Below are positions 1 through 9,829 of a stretch of 19,356 bases of DNA, one piece after another. The DNA comes from Stramenopiles sp. TOSAG23-3. Taxonomy: Eukaryota > Sar. The first letter of the stretch is position 1; every line of letters starts with the position of its first letter. A program made the position numbers and the translations under genes. Below the pieces are notes generated by a model. It saw only the letters and a list, made by a program, of their open reading frames with translations, was not told the DNA's origin and searched no databases. The stretch covers positions 1-19,356 of the forward strand of contig LT642404.1 in the NCBI GenBank assembly GCA_900128585.1, in the 5' to 3' direction.

Positions 1-3000
1 TGGCATCTTGTTCTGATGGAATATCGCATGCTAATACTGGGAAATGGCGTTGGACACGATCTGCCACCGTAAATGACCCAGCTGTCGGATTCATTGCGGC
101 AACATACTTGCAGTCCACAATTTCCTTTCTAAAACTCAAGTCGATGCGATCGTAAAATGTTTTCAAATCCATGCACATGCGCAAAAAGGAGTGTGCGTTT
201 TGAGTTCCGTAGTCTTCTATGTACGGAAGGTTTAGGTCGTCCAGGAAGTAAGTCATTACTTTTCCAGACGCTGGCCCAAAGACTCTCCCACTTCTCTTAT
301 CAATCACCTTCTCTATTTGCGCCTGCAGCGAGTAGTGCTCGGTGTAGTAGTTCATACTGATGGTAGTATTCAAAACATTATTATCGTCGTTGGTTGCAAA
401 AAATTGTTCGACCATTGCGGTTTTACCGGTACCAGCCATGCCAACAAGCATGATTGGGGTGTTTTGGCGGGTGATCTGCCCCATTATATTCTTTATGCGA
501 ACAGTGTCGACGGTCTCAACGAAAATTGATGCAAAGTCAATTTCTCCCGGGTTAATACCAATGGGTTGGGATGAATACACTTCGACGTACTCACTCCATG
601 GAGTCCAGGAGTTTGAGTCAATGTCGTATGTGTAATCATAACACTGGGCCTCTTTTGGTAGGTTCGACTGCTTGAAGAGACTTTTCCACAGCTCTCCAAA
701 TTTCTTTCTGTTTGAATTCGACTTGTCGTCAATAAGGGATCCACCAAAAGACCAAATCAAACCAAAGCTAAACAACTGTTCTAGGGACTCCTGGGTTATA
801 TTCGATTCTTTTGCGTCTTCAAGTTTTGAAGACAAGATGCTCAACAATGCAACTACTTTAGTGAGAATCCGTACAGGAACAACGGAGAATATTTCTCCTC
901 GCAGCGAGTCTTCGATTTCTTCAATATATTTATCGAACAAGACAGGGACAAAATTTTGAACGTTTTTATTTTCTTGGCGCGAAAGCCACGTATCTACGAT
1001 CGGTCTCCATCCAATGTCTGCTTCATTGATAAACAAAATACCGTTCCTGGAAACGGTAGCTGGACTAGCGTTCTTCAACGAATCCATTTCGCAGACCATT
1101 CTCATCTCAGGGGTCAAAGGAATTCGCTCATTACTTACAAGTGTCAGCACTTTATTAGCATCCATCACGGTATTCATTGATTCAATCCACAACGTATCTA
1201 CGTCCCCATCAAGGACTATCCATTTGTGGGTTTGCGATTCGGTGTATCCCAGGTCACGGTCACACTTCGCCATACCTCTCATAATAATGGAAAGAATGCC
1301 ATCTTTCCAGTCTTTTGACAGTGTCATGTAGCCATACATTTCATTTACGGTAATTGCTTTTGGGTTCACAACCTCCGTAATGCACACTTTTTTCTTTTCA
1401 TGGCCGATATTCTTCACGTCTCGGAGCGTTCGCCAAATCGAGGTCTTACCACACCCTCCAGGTCCCAGAAGCATCACGGAATGCCGAACATCCATCAATT
1501 CTTGAAACTGAATTACTTTGGCAACAAACGATTCATCAGGTTGCAGCCCTTTCGAAGGACATATTTGTATTGTTTCTGCCTTAAGGGTCTCATCTACCGT
1601 CTTCGGAGTCTTGTTTGCATATGCAGGGAATAAATCTTGGATCAATCGCATAAAGATTGGAGTATCCCAGCTTGGAATCTTTGGAGTGTTGAAGTCACGC
1701 AATGCTCTCATTAATACTTGCTCTTCTGCGTCGCCTGGAGATAGCCGTTTCAGCATTCCCGCCACCACCAAAACCGACTTGACAGCTCTGAGCCCCCAAT
1801 CGTAGTGAGGCTGCTTCGACAGCAACTCGATACTTAGGCCATACAGTGTCACAAACTTAATTGACAACGGCCGTGCTTCAACAAAACCCTCCGACATAAG
1901 CATATTTTCACAAATCAAAGCAAGGTCGGGCCGAATCATCGCGCACGAACGGAACAAACATTTGATGTTTTCTGGCAATTCTGTCCTTCCAGCGTACCCG
2001 GGATTCATAGTAATGAACATTCCTACTGTTGGCACAAGCGAGATGACATCTTCCATGAATTCGTACTGCCCAATCACACACGGCGGGCACCCCGCCGGCA
2101 ATTCTTTGTACTTTTCTGTGCGATTAGCAGGGATGGCCAGGTGATGGATGGCGTCTAAAATAGTTCCTACCTGAGTGGCAACAACGGAAAGCACTTCAAT
2201 AGAAATTCTGTTGAATTCGTCAAAGCAGCCCCACCCCCCTGTTTGCGACAAACCTTTGAAAATATCACCGAGGGATTGAAAATTCATCTGATCCGAGCAG
2301 TTGAATACGTATACTGGCAGAGCCAGGCATCGAGATAAATCTTTCACTGTTTCTGTCTTGCCTGTGCCTGCCGGACCAGCGGGGGCACCCCCAAGCATCA
2401 AACGCATAGCAGTGGTCAATGTAATGTAGCATCGATCTGTTAACGGGGTGATAACTAGGCGGCCTACGTTGCCTAACGCCTCGTAACTATATTTTGTTCG
2501 AAAGTCGCAAATGCGTGCAGCTACATCTCGCGATGCCTGCTCCCAGTACAGACGCATCTGCTGCTGCCACGCGAAAGCCAAAGGCCCCTCCGTTTTGTCC
2601 TTCACAAGCGCACCTACAACATCACGGCCGTGTACATCCATAGTGATGACAGTGATAATTTTTCTTCTATCGTTCTTATTTAACTTTCCTTGGACCAGTT
2701 TGATCAAACTCTGCAACCGCTTCGTGCAAAGATGGAGGTACTTTTTAACAGCATCCTCTGTTCCATTTTCATACTCATCTAATGCTGCTTCTGCTTCTTC
2801 CGTCCAGTACAACTGCGTGCCCACCACAGCATGTTGCGCCGGATAATCGAAAACCCATTCATGACGTGATTTTTCCGCTGGGTCGTCCCAGTGCACTGCT
2901 GCCGATACAGCCTGGTCCAATGTTAAGGCCAACTCTGATTTCAAGTGGTCCGTAAACGCGTTGAGCCAATTTTCAACTGCACCGGTTATCTTAAATTTGT

Positions 3001-6000
3001 TACTAAACTCTAAAATTTCCCCATCTTGTGCGGAGCAACCGGTCGCCACATAAGTCTCGTCCTCTGCCGTCTCATCCCACAATAGTGTTTTCAGCGCCCC
3101 ATAACAATCTCCAAAGTGGCTCATGATTCTGGGTGGATTGTTTCCATTTGACAAAATATCTAACAGCGCAGTCGTGGAAACGAAGTAAAAACGCGGGTAA
3201 ACTTTCTTTTTCATGTCCAGGTACTCATTCAGGGATTTCTGGCACATCTCTAAGCTCTGCATCATCTCTGTTAGAAGTTCAACTCGGCCGTCTTCATTAC
3301 ATGCACGTACCACATTTGTTTCGAGGACGGCTTCCTTTTGCAGATCTTTAAATTGTTGGTCGATTGCCTCAAACCGCTTCGTATCTTCTGGTAATTGCCT
3401 TCTGATATCGGCCGATCCTAAAAATATGGCCTCTAGTCCCGCCCACTGTTTTGTCACCGAACTCCACTGCTTCAGGCACATTTCGACGTTGCCTAAAACC
3501 GTTTGCCACCCAGAAACTCTATTTCTAAAAAATGCAACAAATTTTCCCATTCCGATCATTGTTTGCAATTCCATCTGGTGGGCTTCTAATTCTTCGATGA
3601 TTTCTTCAGATATTTTAATTACTGACACTTCGCTGTCCTTGAATTGGACGAAGTCGAGTGCTAACCCAGCCCAGGTTTGCTCGATTATTTTTAATTTCCT
3701 ATCTATTTTCAGCTCTTTCGATGCGGTCTCTACTACTTCCAGAACATCGTCTTCGTAATTTTGTAAATTCAACTGAATCAAATCTTCCATTGAAAAAGAC
3801 AAAGAGTCCGGGGCAATAGATTCAACTTTGGTTATCTTAGCGACGGCCGCCCAATGCCTTGCTCGCATAGCAGGGCTATGGAGCTCAGCCACTATTGGTA
3901 GGACAACATTCATGTCTTTTCCCAAAGCTTCCACATCACGGTAGGCCCCCCATTGTTTTGCAATGGGGTAAGTCGTACCAAAGTCTTTTATCGATCGTAG
4001 CATATCTTTGTTTTCACTCAAAAGAGAATCTGTATCAATGGAGTGCCATCCTATCGTCTTCCACCTGGAATAAGTGTGCTCGACAAAAGCCTTCATATCC
4101 CACACTCGCTTCAATACATCCAAATCGCGTTGCGTGTCTGCAACTTCAGGGTAGTGTATAATTTGAAGCTCGAACAATTCTTCAAGTTCTTGGAGCCTAT
4201 TTGCTTCTGTTATCAAAGAACTAAGAGTATTGTGGTACGAATCAATCGATTCATACGCGGCTAGAGGACGCCCAGTGAATGCAAACGGCGCATTCTTTCT
4301 GAATTCTGTTCGAAACGCGCGAATTTTGAGGAAAAACTTCTCCATTTCGTCCTTGATGTTGTCGACTTCGGCATTTTGAAGTGGGGTAATTACTTCCTTT
4401 TTTGCGAAAGCTTTGTTTACTAGAGTGTCCCAGTCGCTTGGGGCCTGCTCAAGGTAATCGTATATTTCCACGGCATCGGTCAACACAGTCTTTCCATCGT
4501 CCCTTTCGACTGATTTCCCTACCTTTAATTTGTCTAACGTTATGCCATGTTTTCTTAATAGCGCTGTGCACATTTTGATAGGAATAAGCATCGCCTTTGT
4601 GGTATCCATGGCTTTTTTCACATCCCGGATGTGCCCCATAATGTCCATCAGCGACTCCTTGTTTGTTGCTACGACTGGCTGCTCTAACCCAATCGTCGCC
4701 GACTCGATAAAATTGAAAAGTTTTTGCAGCTTTCCTAACACGTCATCAACAAGAAATTGGGTGAACATAAATGACCACTTAGATGCCCATGTACCTAATG
4801 CCTGTTTTATGGGTTGTGGGTTGACACGCACCCAGCCGATGTCAACTTGCGACTTCAATTCTCCTATGTCCTGTTGCACTTGTCGGTATCTGGTGATTTC
4901 TTCGTCAAATCTTTCTATGTCGTACTCGATATGGCCCGGTTGGACTTCCGTCCCGACTTCCTCCAAAAATGCCTTGAAAGTGCTTTGAAGATCGGTGGTG
5001 AATAAATAGGAGTAGTTCTCGTATGTTTGTTTAAATTCTTTGCAGCTCTGGTCATTCGTATCCAAAATGTCATTTATATCTGCAATAGCCCCTTGAATCG
5101 ACATATTGTTTTGTAACTCTTTTACGTACGTACCGCTGTTGGTATCAAGGCGTTTGAAAAGCATTGCAATTTTGTAAAATTCTTCAATCCAGCTGTTGAC
5201 AATGTCACGCAAACCGCTGTTCTTTTCCGTGTGCCCCAGGTCGGGAGAGAAAACGACTTTTGACGCTTTCAAGTCCATTTCAATTTCCAGCATGGGCACC
5301 CGCCCTTTGGAGGAAATAATTTTGGCGTCCGTGTTTTGAACAACGAAATCCATAGACATGACTACAACAGTGGCAAGCCCGTCTACAACTATGTTGTTCA
5401 CAAAATCAACATAGGCCTTCCAATCTGGTAGCCCTTGACTGACTTTCAAAATCTTGTTGCTATCTTTAAGCAATTTTGTGATTGCTTTTCCACCTTCTTT
5501 GATTTTCGAATAAATACCTGTTTGCCGGGTTTTGTTCAGTTTTGCAAAGTCGCCGGGAATCAGAGGCTTTGCCGTTCGGCGCTCTAGGAGAGGGACTTTC
5601 CATTCTTGCAAAATGCTGTCGATGTTCGACAGGTTTGCTTTTAGGGTCGACAAAATGGTGTCAGCAGCCCGGACATCTGCCATCGCTTCTGTGATGAACA
5701 GATCGATTCCATGACTTTTCCAATTCATTTGTTTCAGACCACGCTGGACTGTCTTGTTGATTTTCGTGATGTATTGCTGGACTAGCGGCTTTTCTACGGG
5801 CAGAAGCGAATTTAACATGTTGTTGTAAACATTTACAATTAAATCCAAATTTCCTGTTTGGGTGCGAAACACTTCCGCTTTTTTGTAAATTAGCGATGCG
5901 CCTTCTGGCACTGGGAGGTTCAAAAGAAGAAAATACTTGACTTCACGGAGCAGTCGGACTAGATCAGGGTCGAAATTGACAACCAGTCGACCTCCGGTGG

Positions 6001-7963
6001 CGTCACTGTTCTCTCGTCGAAGTAGAGGAAGTTTCAACTTAGACTGGGAAGAGCTCTCCACGTCTCCACTCCACTCTTCTATTTTTGCAATGACGTACTC
6101 CTCCAAATTTTCGGCTATAGTCTGGTAAACCTTTGCAACCTCTTTCGCCTCCTCCCGCTCCATAATTGTCTTGTTCAACCGTCGCAGCTTTGCCATCGGC
6201 TTCTTGATTCTTTCGGACAATCCTTTGCACCAAGTGATGGCTCCGGCCATGGGAGGGAGATTGTTTGGAATGGGCGGGCTATCTCGCTGGCCAATGAACA
6301 GTTCTTGGGCAATTTTTAAGTCCGTGCCGTATTGTTGCACCAGCAAAACATGCTTCTTCTCGAGTTCGTCCTGTATGATAGGCCTATCTAAAAGCCCTTC
6401 AAAGCTATCCAGAAGCTTGAAACGGCCGTAAATGGTAGCTGCATCATCAAACGCTTGCGTTAAGAGGGAACCAAGACGACGCTCCAGCTCTTTGATCCTG
6501 CATCGAAATTCATAAAAGTCGTCGTCAAACCGCTTTGCGCCCACATCCATGATGTCATAGTCTACTGCTTCGAACGTTGCGACCGCACTAAGAAAATCGG
6601 AGTAGATTTGAGCCACGCTGTTCGTAAGGGTCTTGCCTTTCGTGCCTCCGATTTCTATCCTTCCAAGTTTGCTAAATTGCACTATTGTTTGTGTCAGGTC
6701 CAGGATGTCGTGGCACCGTTCTAAAAAGCCGTCTAAACGCATGAACAGAGCATTATTTTGTATTCTCCATGGGTTTTCGGGACAGTCGGCGTTTGCCGTT
6801 GCTTTGTAATCAAAGTATGTACTTTTGAACGTCCCACAGATTTGGAGCGTGACCTTCAATTTTTCTACCGCCTGGCCTGCTTCCTCGTCTTCGATGAGTG
6901 CAAAAATTTGCTCACCGCTTATAAATTTCCGCGCTTGCTTGATGATTCCGTTGCAGATTTCGCGGACCAATACAACAAGCCGAGACGGGGTATTGTAGTA
7001 TTTGGAACTCTTCCAAATCAACAGTACAATGTGCATGATCGGCTTAAATAAATTAGTCAACTCGGTGAATGCTGTCCCTTCGTCCAATTGCCCAAATAGA
7101 TCGCGCAGGGTTTCCAAGTACTTCCTGTTATCGTTTGCTTCCAGGCGAGCGGAGAAGACTTCTTTGCACAATTTTGCGAACGGTGTACAGTACGTACTTT
7201 TTGACAAATCGAGGAACCGAAGAACCTTTCTCACGGCATCGCTTTGCAATTGCTCAAATATGCTGTTCAAATTTATACTCTGGAATTTCCAAAAGTTAAG
7301 CTCTGCCTCCGGGGATGGGTGGTCCTTCTTTTTCAGTAAGGATTCGGGGTCCTGCTTCAAAATTTGTTTGATCTGTTTTGTCCATGTAATCACGGCGCTC
7401 TCAAGCAGATGCACGCGGTCCTTATAATTTGAGTTCCCACTCGCCGGTTCGACCGGGGGGAGAGGAAGGCAGGCCTTTCCCCTCATTTGCCCGAGAGTGA
7501 TTGAGACGTTTGCCAAGAAAGAGTGCAACTTGTCGGTAACTTCCTTCGATGCAACTTCGCCCCAGTTTGATTGGTTTGCGTGATTGCCGACCAGCGGAAC
7601 AAAAACTCTTTCCAGGACAGTTTCAAGGTTGTTAACCATGTTATCATTAAACTCGCCAGAGGCAACTTCTTCTAGGATATTTTCTCCCGTAACTTCGCCC
7701 GTGATCTGGAGTTTCAGAAAATAGACAACTTTCTGGCGTTTGGGGAGACTGGACGGCAGTTCGTTCGTGGCCAAAAGCGCATCGCCTACAAAAAACAGGG
7801 TGGGAACCATTTTATTCGAACAGAATTCCTCCATACTTTGTTTGTTGGGTTCCGAGGCAAACGCCTTCTTAAGCTTGTCATTTTTTATGTGTTTGAAGCA
7901 CGTCCGGACCCTGCTCTCGATCCATTTCTTCGGGTCTACGTCGGACGACTTCTTTTCGGCCAT
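1..7963 (-). CDS. Outer-arm axonemal dynein heavy chain, beta/alpha-like (DNAH9/11/17 class), N-terminal 2654 residues, cut by the window edge
   Basis: ATP-driven microtubule motor subunit of the ciliary outer dynein arm. The frame opens at an ATG at 7963-7961 (context TACGCCATGG) and stays open to the left edge without a stop. I checked frame continuity at about ten internal landmarks and saw no intron. The N-terminal tail runs to about residue 1270 and the linker (DHC_N2 region) covers about 1280-1700. AAA1 starts near 1825 with a conserved LVITPLTDRCY segment, Walker A GPAGTGKTET at 1863 and Walker B CFDEFNRI around D1915. AAA2 has Walker A GPGGCGKTS at 2167 and AAA3 has GMAGTGKTA at 2508. 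The segment VLVVAGMLKR followed by QVLMRALRDFN resembles the beta class more than the gamma class (DNAH5/8). Full-length members have about 4500 residues, so AAA4, stalk, microtubule-binding domain, AAA5, AAA6 and C-terminus lie outside. Family is certain; subclass is inferred from remembered motifs. Confidence 0.95.
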   Translation of the reverse strand, partial: MAEKKSSDVDPKKWIESRVRTCFKHIKNDKLKKAFASEPNKQSMEEFCSNKMVPTLFFVGDALLATNELPSSLPKRQKVVYFLKLQITGEVTGENILEEVASGEFNDNMVNNLETVLERVFVPLVGNHANQSNWGEVASKEVTDKLHSFLANVSITLGQMRGKACLPLPPVEPASGNSNYKDRVHLLESAVITWTKQIKQILKQDPESLLKKKDHPSPEAELNFWKFQSINLNSIFEQLQSDAVRKVLRFLDLSKSTYCTPFAKLCKEVFSARLEANDNRKYLETLRDLFGQLDEGTAFTELTNLFKPIMHIVLLIWKSSKYYNTPSRLVVLVREICNGIIKQARKFISGEQIFALIEDEEAGQAVEKLKVTLQICGTFKSTYFDYKATANADCPENPWRIQNNALFMRLDGFLERCHDILDLTQTIVQFSKLGRIEIGGTKGKTLTNSVAQIYSDFLSAVATFEAVDYDIMDVGAKRFDDDFYEFRCRIKELERRLGSLLTQAFDDAATIYGRFKLLDSFEGLLDRPIIQDELEKKHVLLVQQYGTDLKIAQELFIGQRDSPPIPNNLPPMAGAITWCKGLSERIKKPMAKLRRLNKTIMEREEAKEVAKVYQTIAENLEEYVIAKIEEWSGDVESSSQSKLKLPLLRRENSDATGGRLVVNFDPDLVRLLREVKYFLLLNLPVPEGASLIYKKAEVFRTQTGNLDLIVNVYNNMLNSLLPVEKPLVQQYITKINKTVQRGLKQMNWKSHGIDLFITEAMADVRAADTILSTLKANLSNIDSILQEWKVPLLERRTAKPLIPGDFAKLNKTRQTGIYSKIKEGGKAITKLLKDSNKILKVSQGLPDWKAYVDFVNNIVVDGLATVVVMSMDFVVQNTDAKIISSKGRVPMLEIEMDLKASKVVFSPDLGHTEKNSGLRDIVNSWIEEFYKIAMLFKRLDTNSGTYVKELQNNMSIQGAIADINDILDTNDQSCKEFKQTYENYSYLFTTDLQSTFKAFLEEVGTEVQPGHIEYDIERFDEEITRYRQVQQDIGELKSQVDIGWVRVNPQPIKQALGTWASKWSFMFTQFLVDDVLGKLQKLFNFIESATIGLEQPVVATNKESLMDIMGHIRDVKKAMDTTKAMLIPIKMCTALLRKHGITLDKLKVGKSVERDDGKTVLTDAVEIYDYLEQAPSDWDTLVNKAFAKKEVITPLQNAEVDNIKDEMEKFFLKIRAFRTEFRKNAPFAFTGRPLAAYESIDSYHNTLSSLITEANRLQELEELFELQIIHYPEVADTQRDLDVLKRVWDMKAFVEHTYSRWKTIGWHSIDTDSLLSENKDMLRSIKDFGTTYPIAKQWGAYRDVEALGKDMNVVLPIVAELHSPAMRARHWAAVAKITKVESIAPDSLSFSMEDLIQLNLQNYEDDVLEVVETASKELKIDRKLKIIEQTWAGLALDFVQFKDSEVSVIKISEEIIEELEAHQMELQTMIGMGKFVAFFRNRVSGWQTVLGNVEMCLKQWSSVTKQWAGLEAIFLGSADIRRQLPEDTKRFEAIDQQFKDLQKEAVLETNVVRACNEDGRVELLTEMMQSLEMCQKSLNEYLDMKKKVYPRFYFVSTTALLDILSNGNNPPRIMSHFGDCYGALKTLLWDETAEDETYVATGCSAQDGEILEFSNKFKITGAVENWLNAFTDHLKSELALTLDQAVSAAVHWDDPAEKSRHEWVFDYPAQHAVVGTQLYWTEEAEAALDEYENGTEDAVKKYLHLCTKRLQSLIKLVQGKLNKNDRRKIITVITMDVHGRDVVGALVKDKTEGPLAFAWQQQMRLYWEQASRDVAARICDFRTKYSYEALGNVGRLVITPLTDRCYITLTTAMRLMLGGAPAGPAGTGKTETVKDLSRCLALPVYVFNCSDQMNFQSLGDIFKGLSQTGGWGCFDEFNRISIEVLSVVATQVGTILDAIHHLAIPANRTEKYKELPAGCPPCVIGQYEFMEDVISLVPTVGMFITMNPGYAGRTELPENIKCLFRSCAMIRPDLALICENMLMSEGFVEARPLSIKFVTLYGLSIELLSKQPHYDWGLRAVKSVLVVAGMLKRLSPGDAEEQVLMRALRDFNTPKIPSWDTPIFMRLIQDLFPAYANKTPKTVDETLKAETIQICPSKGLQPDESFVAKVIQFQELMDVRHSVMLLGPGGCGKTSIWRTLRDVKNIGHEKKKVCITEVVNPKAITVNEMYGYMTLSKDWKDGILSIIMRGMAKCDRDLGYTESQTHKWIVLDGDVDTLWIESMNTVMDANKVLTLVSNERIPLTPEMRMVCEMDSLKNASPATVSRNGILFINEADIGWRPIVDTWLSRQENKNVQNFVPVLFDKYIEEIEDSLRGEIFSVVPVRILTKVVALLSILSSKLEDAKESNITQESLEQLFSFGLIWSFGGSLIDDKSNSNRKKFGELWKSLFKQSNLPKEAQCYDYTYDIDSNSWTPWSEYVEVYSSQPIGINPGEIDFASIFVETVDTVRIKNIMGQITRQNTPIMLVGMAGTGKTAMVEQFFATNDDNNVLNTTISMNYYTEHYSLQAQIEKVIDKRSGRVFGPASGKVMTYFLDDLNLPYIEDYGTQNAHSFLRMCMDLKTFYDRIDLSFRKEIVDCKYVAAMNPTAGSFTVADRVQRHFPVLACDIPSEQDA

Positions 7964-8161
7964 GGCGTATTGGTAAGTTCTACTATCTACGCTTTTCCTG
8001 ATCTGTTGACCACTTCTTGATTTACGTTCCCAAGTTTCTCCTCTTCTCAAAATGTTGAAAGTCCGATACAAAATAGTACAATATTCCCCAGGCTTTGATC
8101 GTAACAATAACAGAAATGGGGGGGAAAGTCTCTGAAAGAAAGATTGCTGCCTCCTCCTTGC

Positions 8162-8191
8162 TGTAGCTCTAGCTGTAGCTGTAGCTGCAGC
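8162..8191. repeat. Hexanucleotide tandem repeat, five TGTAGC-like units
   Basis: The units are TGTAGC, TCTAGC, TGTAGC, TGTAGC and TGCAGC, read directly from the sequence. The tract lies about 200 bp upstream of the dynein start. On the minus strand it gives a repetitive Leu-Gln frame that is unlikely to be a gene. Confidence 0.85.
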
Positions 8192-8368
8192 AAAGAGATG
8201 CAAAAGCTGGAATAGTAACATATAAATAGCAAAGAACGCATTGCTGTCACTAGTACAATGTGTAATTGATTGCTATAGAGATATTGGCAGTCTCTACTAC
8301 ACAGCATCAATATAAATAGGAAAATCGAAAGCCCTGCAACAGGAGTGGTAGTTAGTCTAGCATAGCAT

Positions 8369-8382
8369 TACGTACGTACGTA
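8369..8382. repeat. TACG tandem repeat
   Basis: Three TACG units plus TA make a self-complementary stretch. A second TACGTA core sits in a 12-bp palindrome (ATGTACGTACAT) at 8650-8661. Confidence 0.7.
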
Positions 8383-8407
8383 GTAGTCGGTGTGTGAAGA
8401 ATGATTC

Positions 8408-8420
8408 TTTTTTTTTTTTT
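8408..8420. repeat. Poly-T run of 13
   Basis: A homopolymer of 13 T in the divergent spacer. Its length may be unreliable because of sequencing error in homopolymers. Confidence 0.8.
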
Positions 8421-9458
8421 AAATGTATCGAATCAGCAACAATAGGAATTAAAAGATTGCGATGAAAAATAAAACGCTCTTACGAAAGGCCGATGGTATA
8501 TTTTCATATATGAATGCTAAGTGGTGTTCGAGCCGTTCTATTTTCAGCCATAAATGAAAGAAATTTGCAAAAATAATTTAAACTGGACGAATTCCGTTTC
8601 CGAACGCAAATAGGACAAAGACAATTTAGTACCGCTTCCGCTGCTGGCAATGTACGTACATGTCACCCCAGGTTTCTTTATAATATATATATAACATTGC
8701 GTATTAGTTTGTGTGATGTGGAATTCGATCACATGTGCCAGTTTAGCCCTGCACCTAGTTAATTCCATTTTTTAAATTGAATTGAATGGTGTGATCCTGT
8801 ACATTTGATCGGATTGCTTGATTTATTTCCAATTAGCAGTTAAACAGTTCTTCTGTTTTTTCTCTTATCGCCATCTTAAATTGAGATTTTAAAATTAAGA
8901 ATATGGAAATAGCATTAAACTAGAATATACCGCCATTTTGTTTTCTTGCCATAGCTGGTAGATGGTGTATGAGTATTCAAATAATGGGCCAGAGTGTGGG
9001 TGGTAGGAGAGTAGCAGAAACATAATAAAAATAAAGCAAGACAAAGAAAGAACAAAGACCGATTAACTCGTACAAGAGACGACTATCTAGACTAATTAGT
9101 CAGGAAATCATTCAGGTATTTCATTGTAATTTCTTCCGTTATACAGATAATTATTAATACAGGCCAGTATACATGTAATATAATTAAAAAAGAAAAGCAG
9201 CATGACACGGAACGGGGGGATATTTTTTATATCTTAGACTAGTTAGACGACTATTGAATAAAATAATATCATGTAATAAATAACTAACTAATAACTTTCT
9301 TTCTCCAACATAATTCAAGTATCTATAAAACATGAAATGAAACAAGAACTTGTTCTGTTGCAATTTGCAATTTGCGACTTTGCGACATGGAATAGTACGT
9401 TAGGTTTGGCCTAAAAGCTAATAAATAGCTAGTACAGGAAAAAAATAACAACACGCAC

Positions 9459-9488
9459 GCTCAGCTCAGCTCAGCTCAGCTCAGCTCA
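9459..9488. repeat. Pentanucleotide tandem repeat (GCTCA)6
   Basis: Six perfect GCTCA units, about 340 bp upstream of the coiled-coil start. It is noncoding and likely length-variable between strains. Confidence 0.92.
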
Positions 9489-9829
9489 ATTGGATTCTAT
9501 CATATTACTCTGTGGTTTGATTGAGTTAGCGTAGCAAAAATAAGAAATGCCCGGTTCACTCTAACCTCTAATGGTTTTGGCTACATTACTATATGCTTTT
9601 CGTATTCTACCTGTTCTCTGATATTATTATACATCGTACTTTCTACTTACTTACGGTACTTCTACTTGGTAACAACAACAAATGTTTTCTTCTTTTTTTT
9701 TTTATTTATTTTATTAATCCATTATTATTAAATTATCCTTTGCTTAAAGTGTGAGCAAAAGGAAAATATGTAGGTTTCTTCTTGCACACGAACACAGAGA
9801 GCAAAGTGGGAGTGTGCAATAACCGAACA

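Larger units (their letters stand above)
7964..9829. promoter_or_regulatory. Divergent intergenic region between dynein and coiled-coil genes
   Basis: This 1.87-kb spacer separates two genes transcribed away from each other, so it should hold both 5' UTRs and both promoters. I see no convincing coding frame or RNA gene. It is AT-rich with simple repeats: five TGTAGC-like hexamers (8162-8191), TACG repeats (8369-8382), a run of 13 T (8408-8420), six GCTCA pentamers (9459-9488) and a run of 11 T (9693-9703). A 12-bp palindrome, GACTAATTAGTC, lies at 9090-9101. The dynein frame stays open upstream of its ATG for about 100 bases without another in-frame ATG. On the other side an in-frame TGA at 9752-9754 bounds the coiled-coil frame. 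The promoter role is inferred from gene arrangement only. Confidence 0.5.

Noticed and set aside
3213-3758. A 181-codon plus-strand frame antisense to the dynein
   Set aside because: It is a shadow of the dynein coding frame; the dynein motifs on the other strand are clear.
8047-8310. An 87-codon minus-strand frame upstream of the dynein
   Set aside because: It contains a Leu-Gln stretch made by the hexamer repeat, resembles no family, and is out of frame with the dynein.
9782-9829. A 16-codon N-terminal extension of the coiled-coil protein
   Set aside because: It would need a TTG start; the first ATG after the in-frame stop is at 9830.
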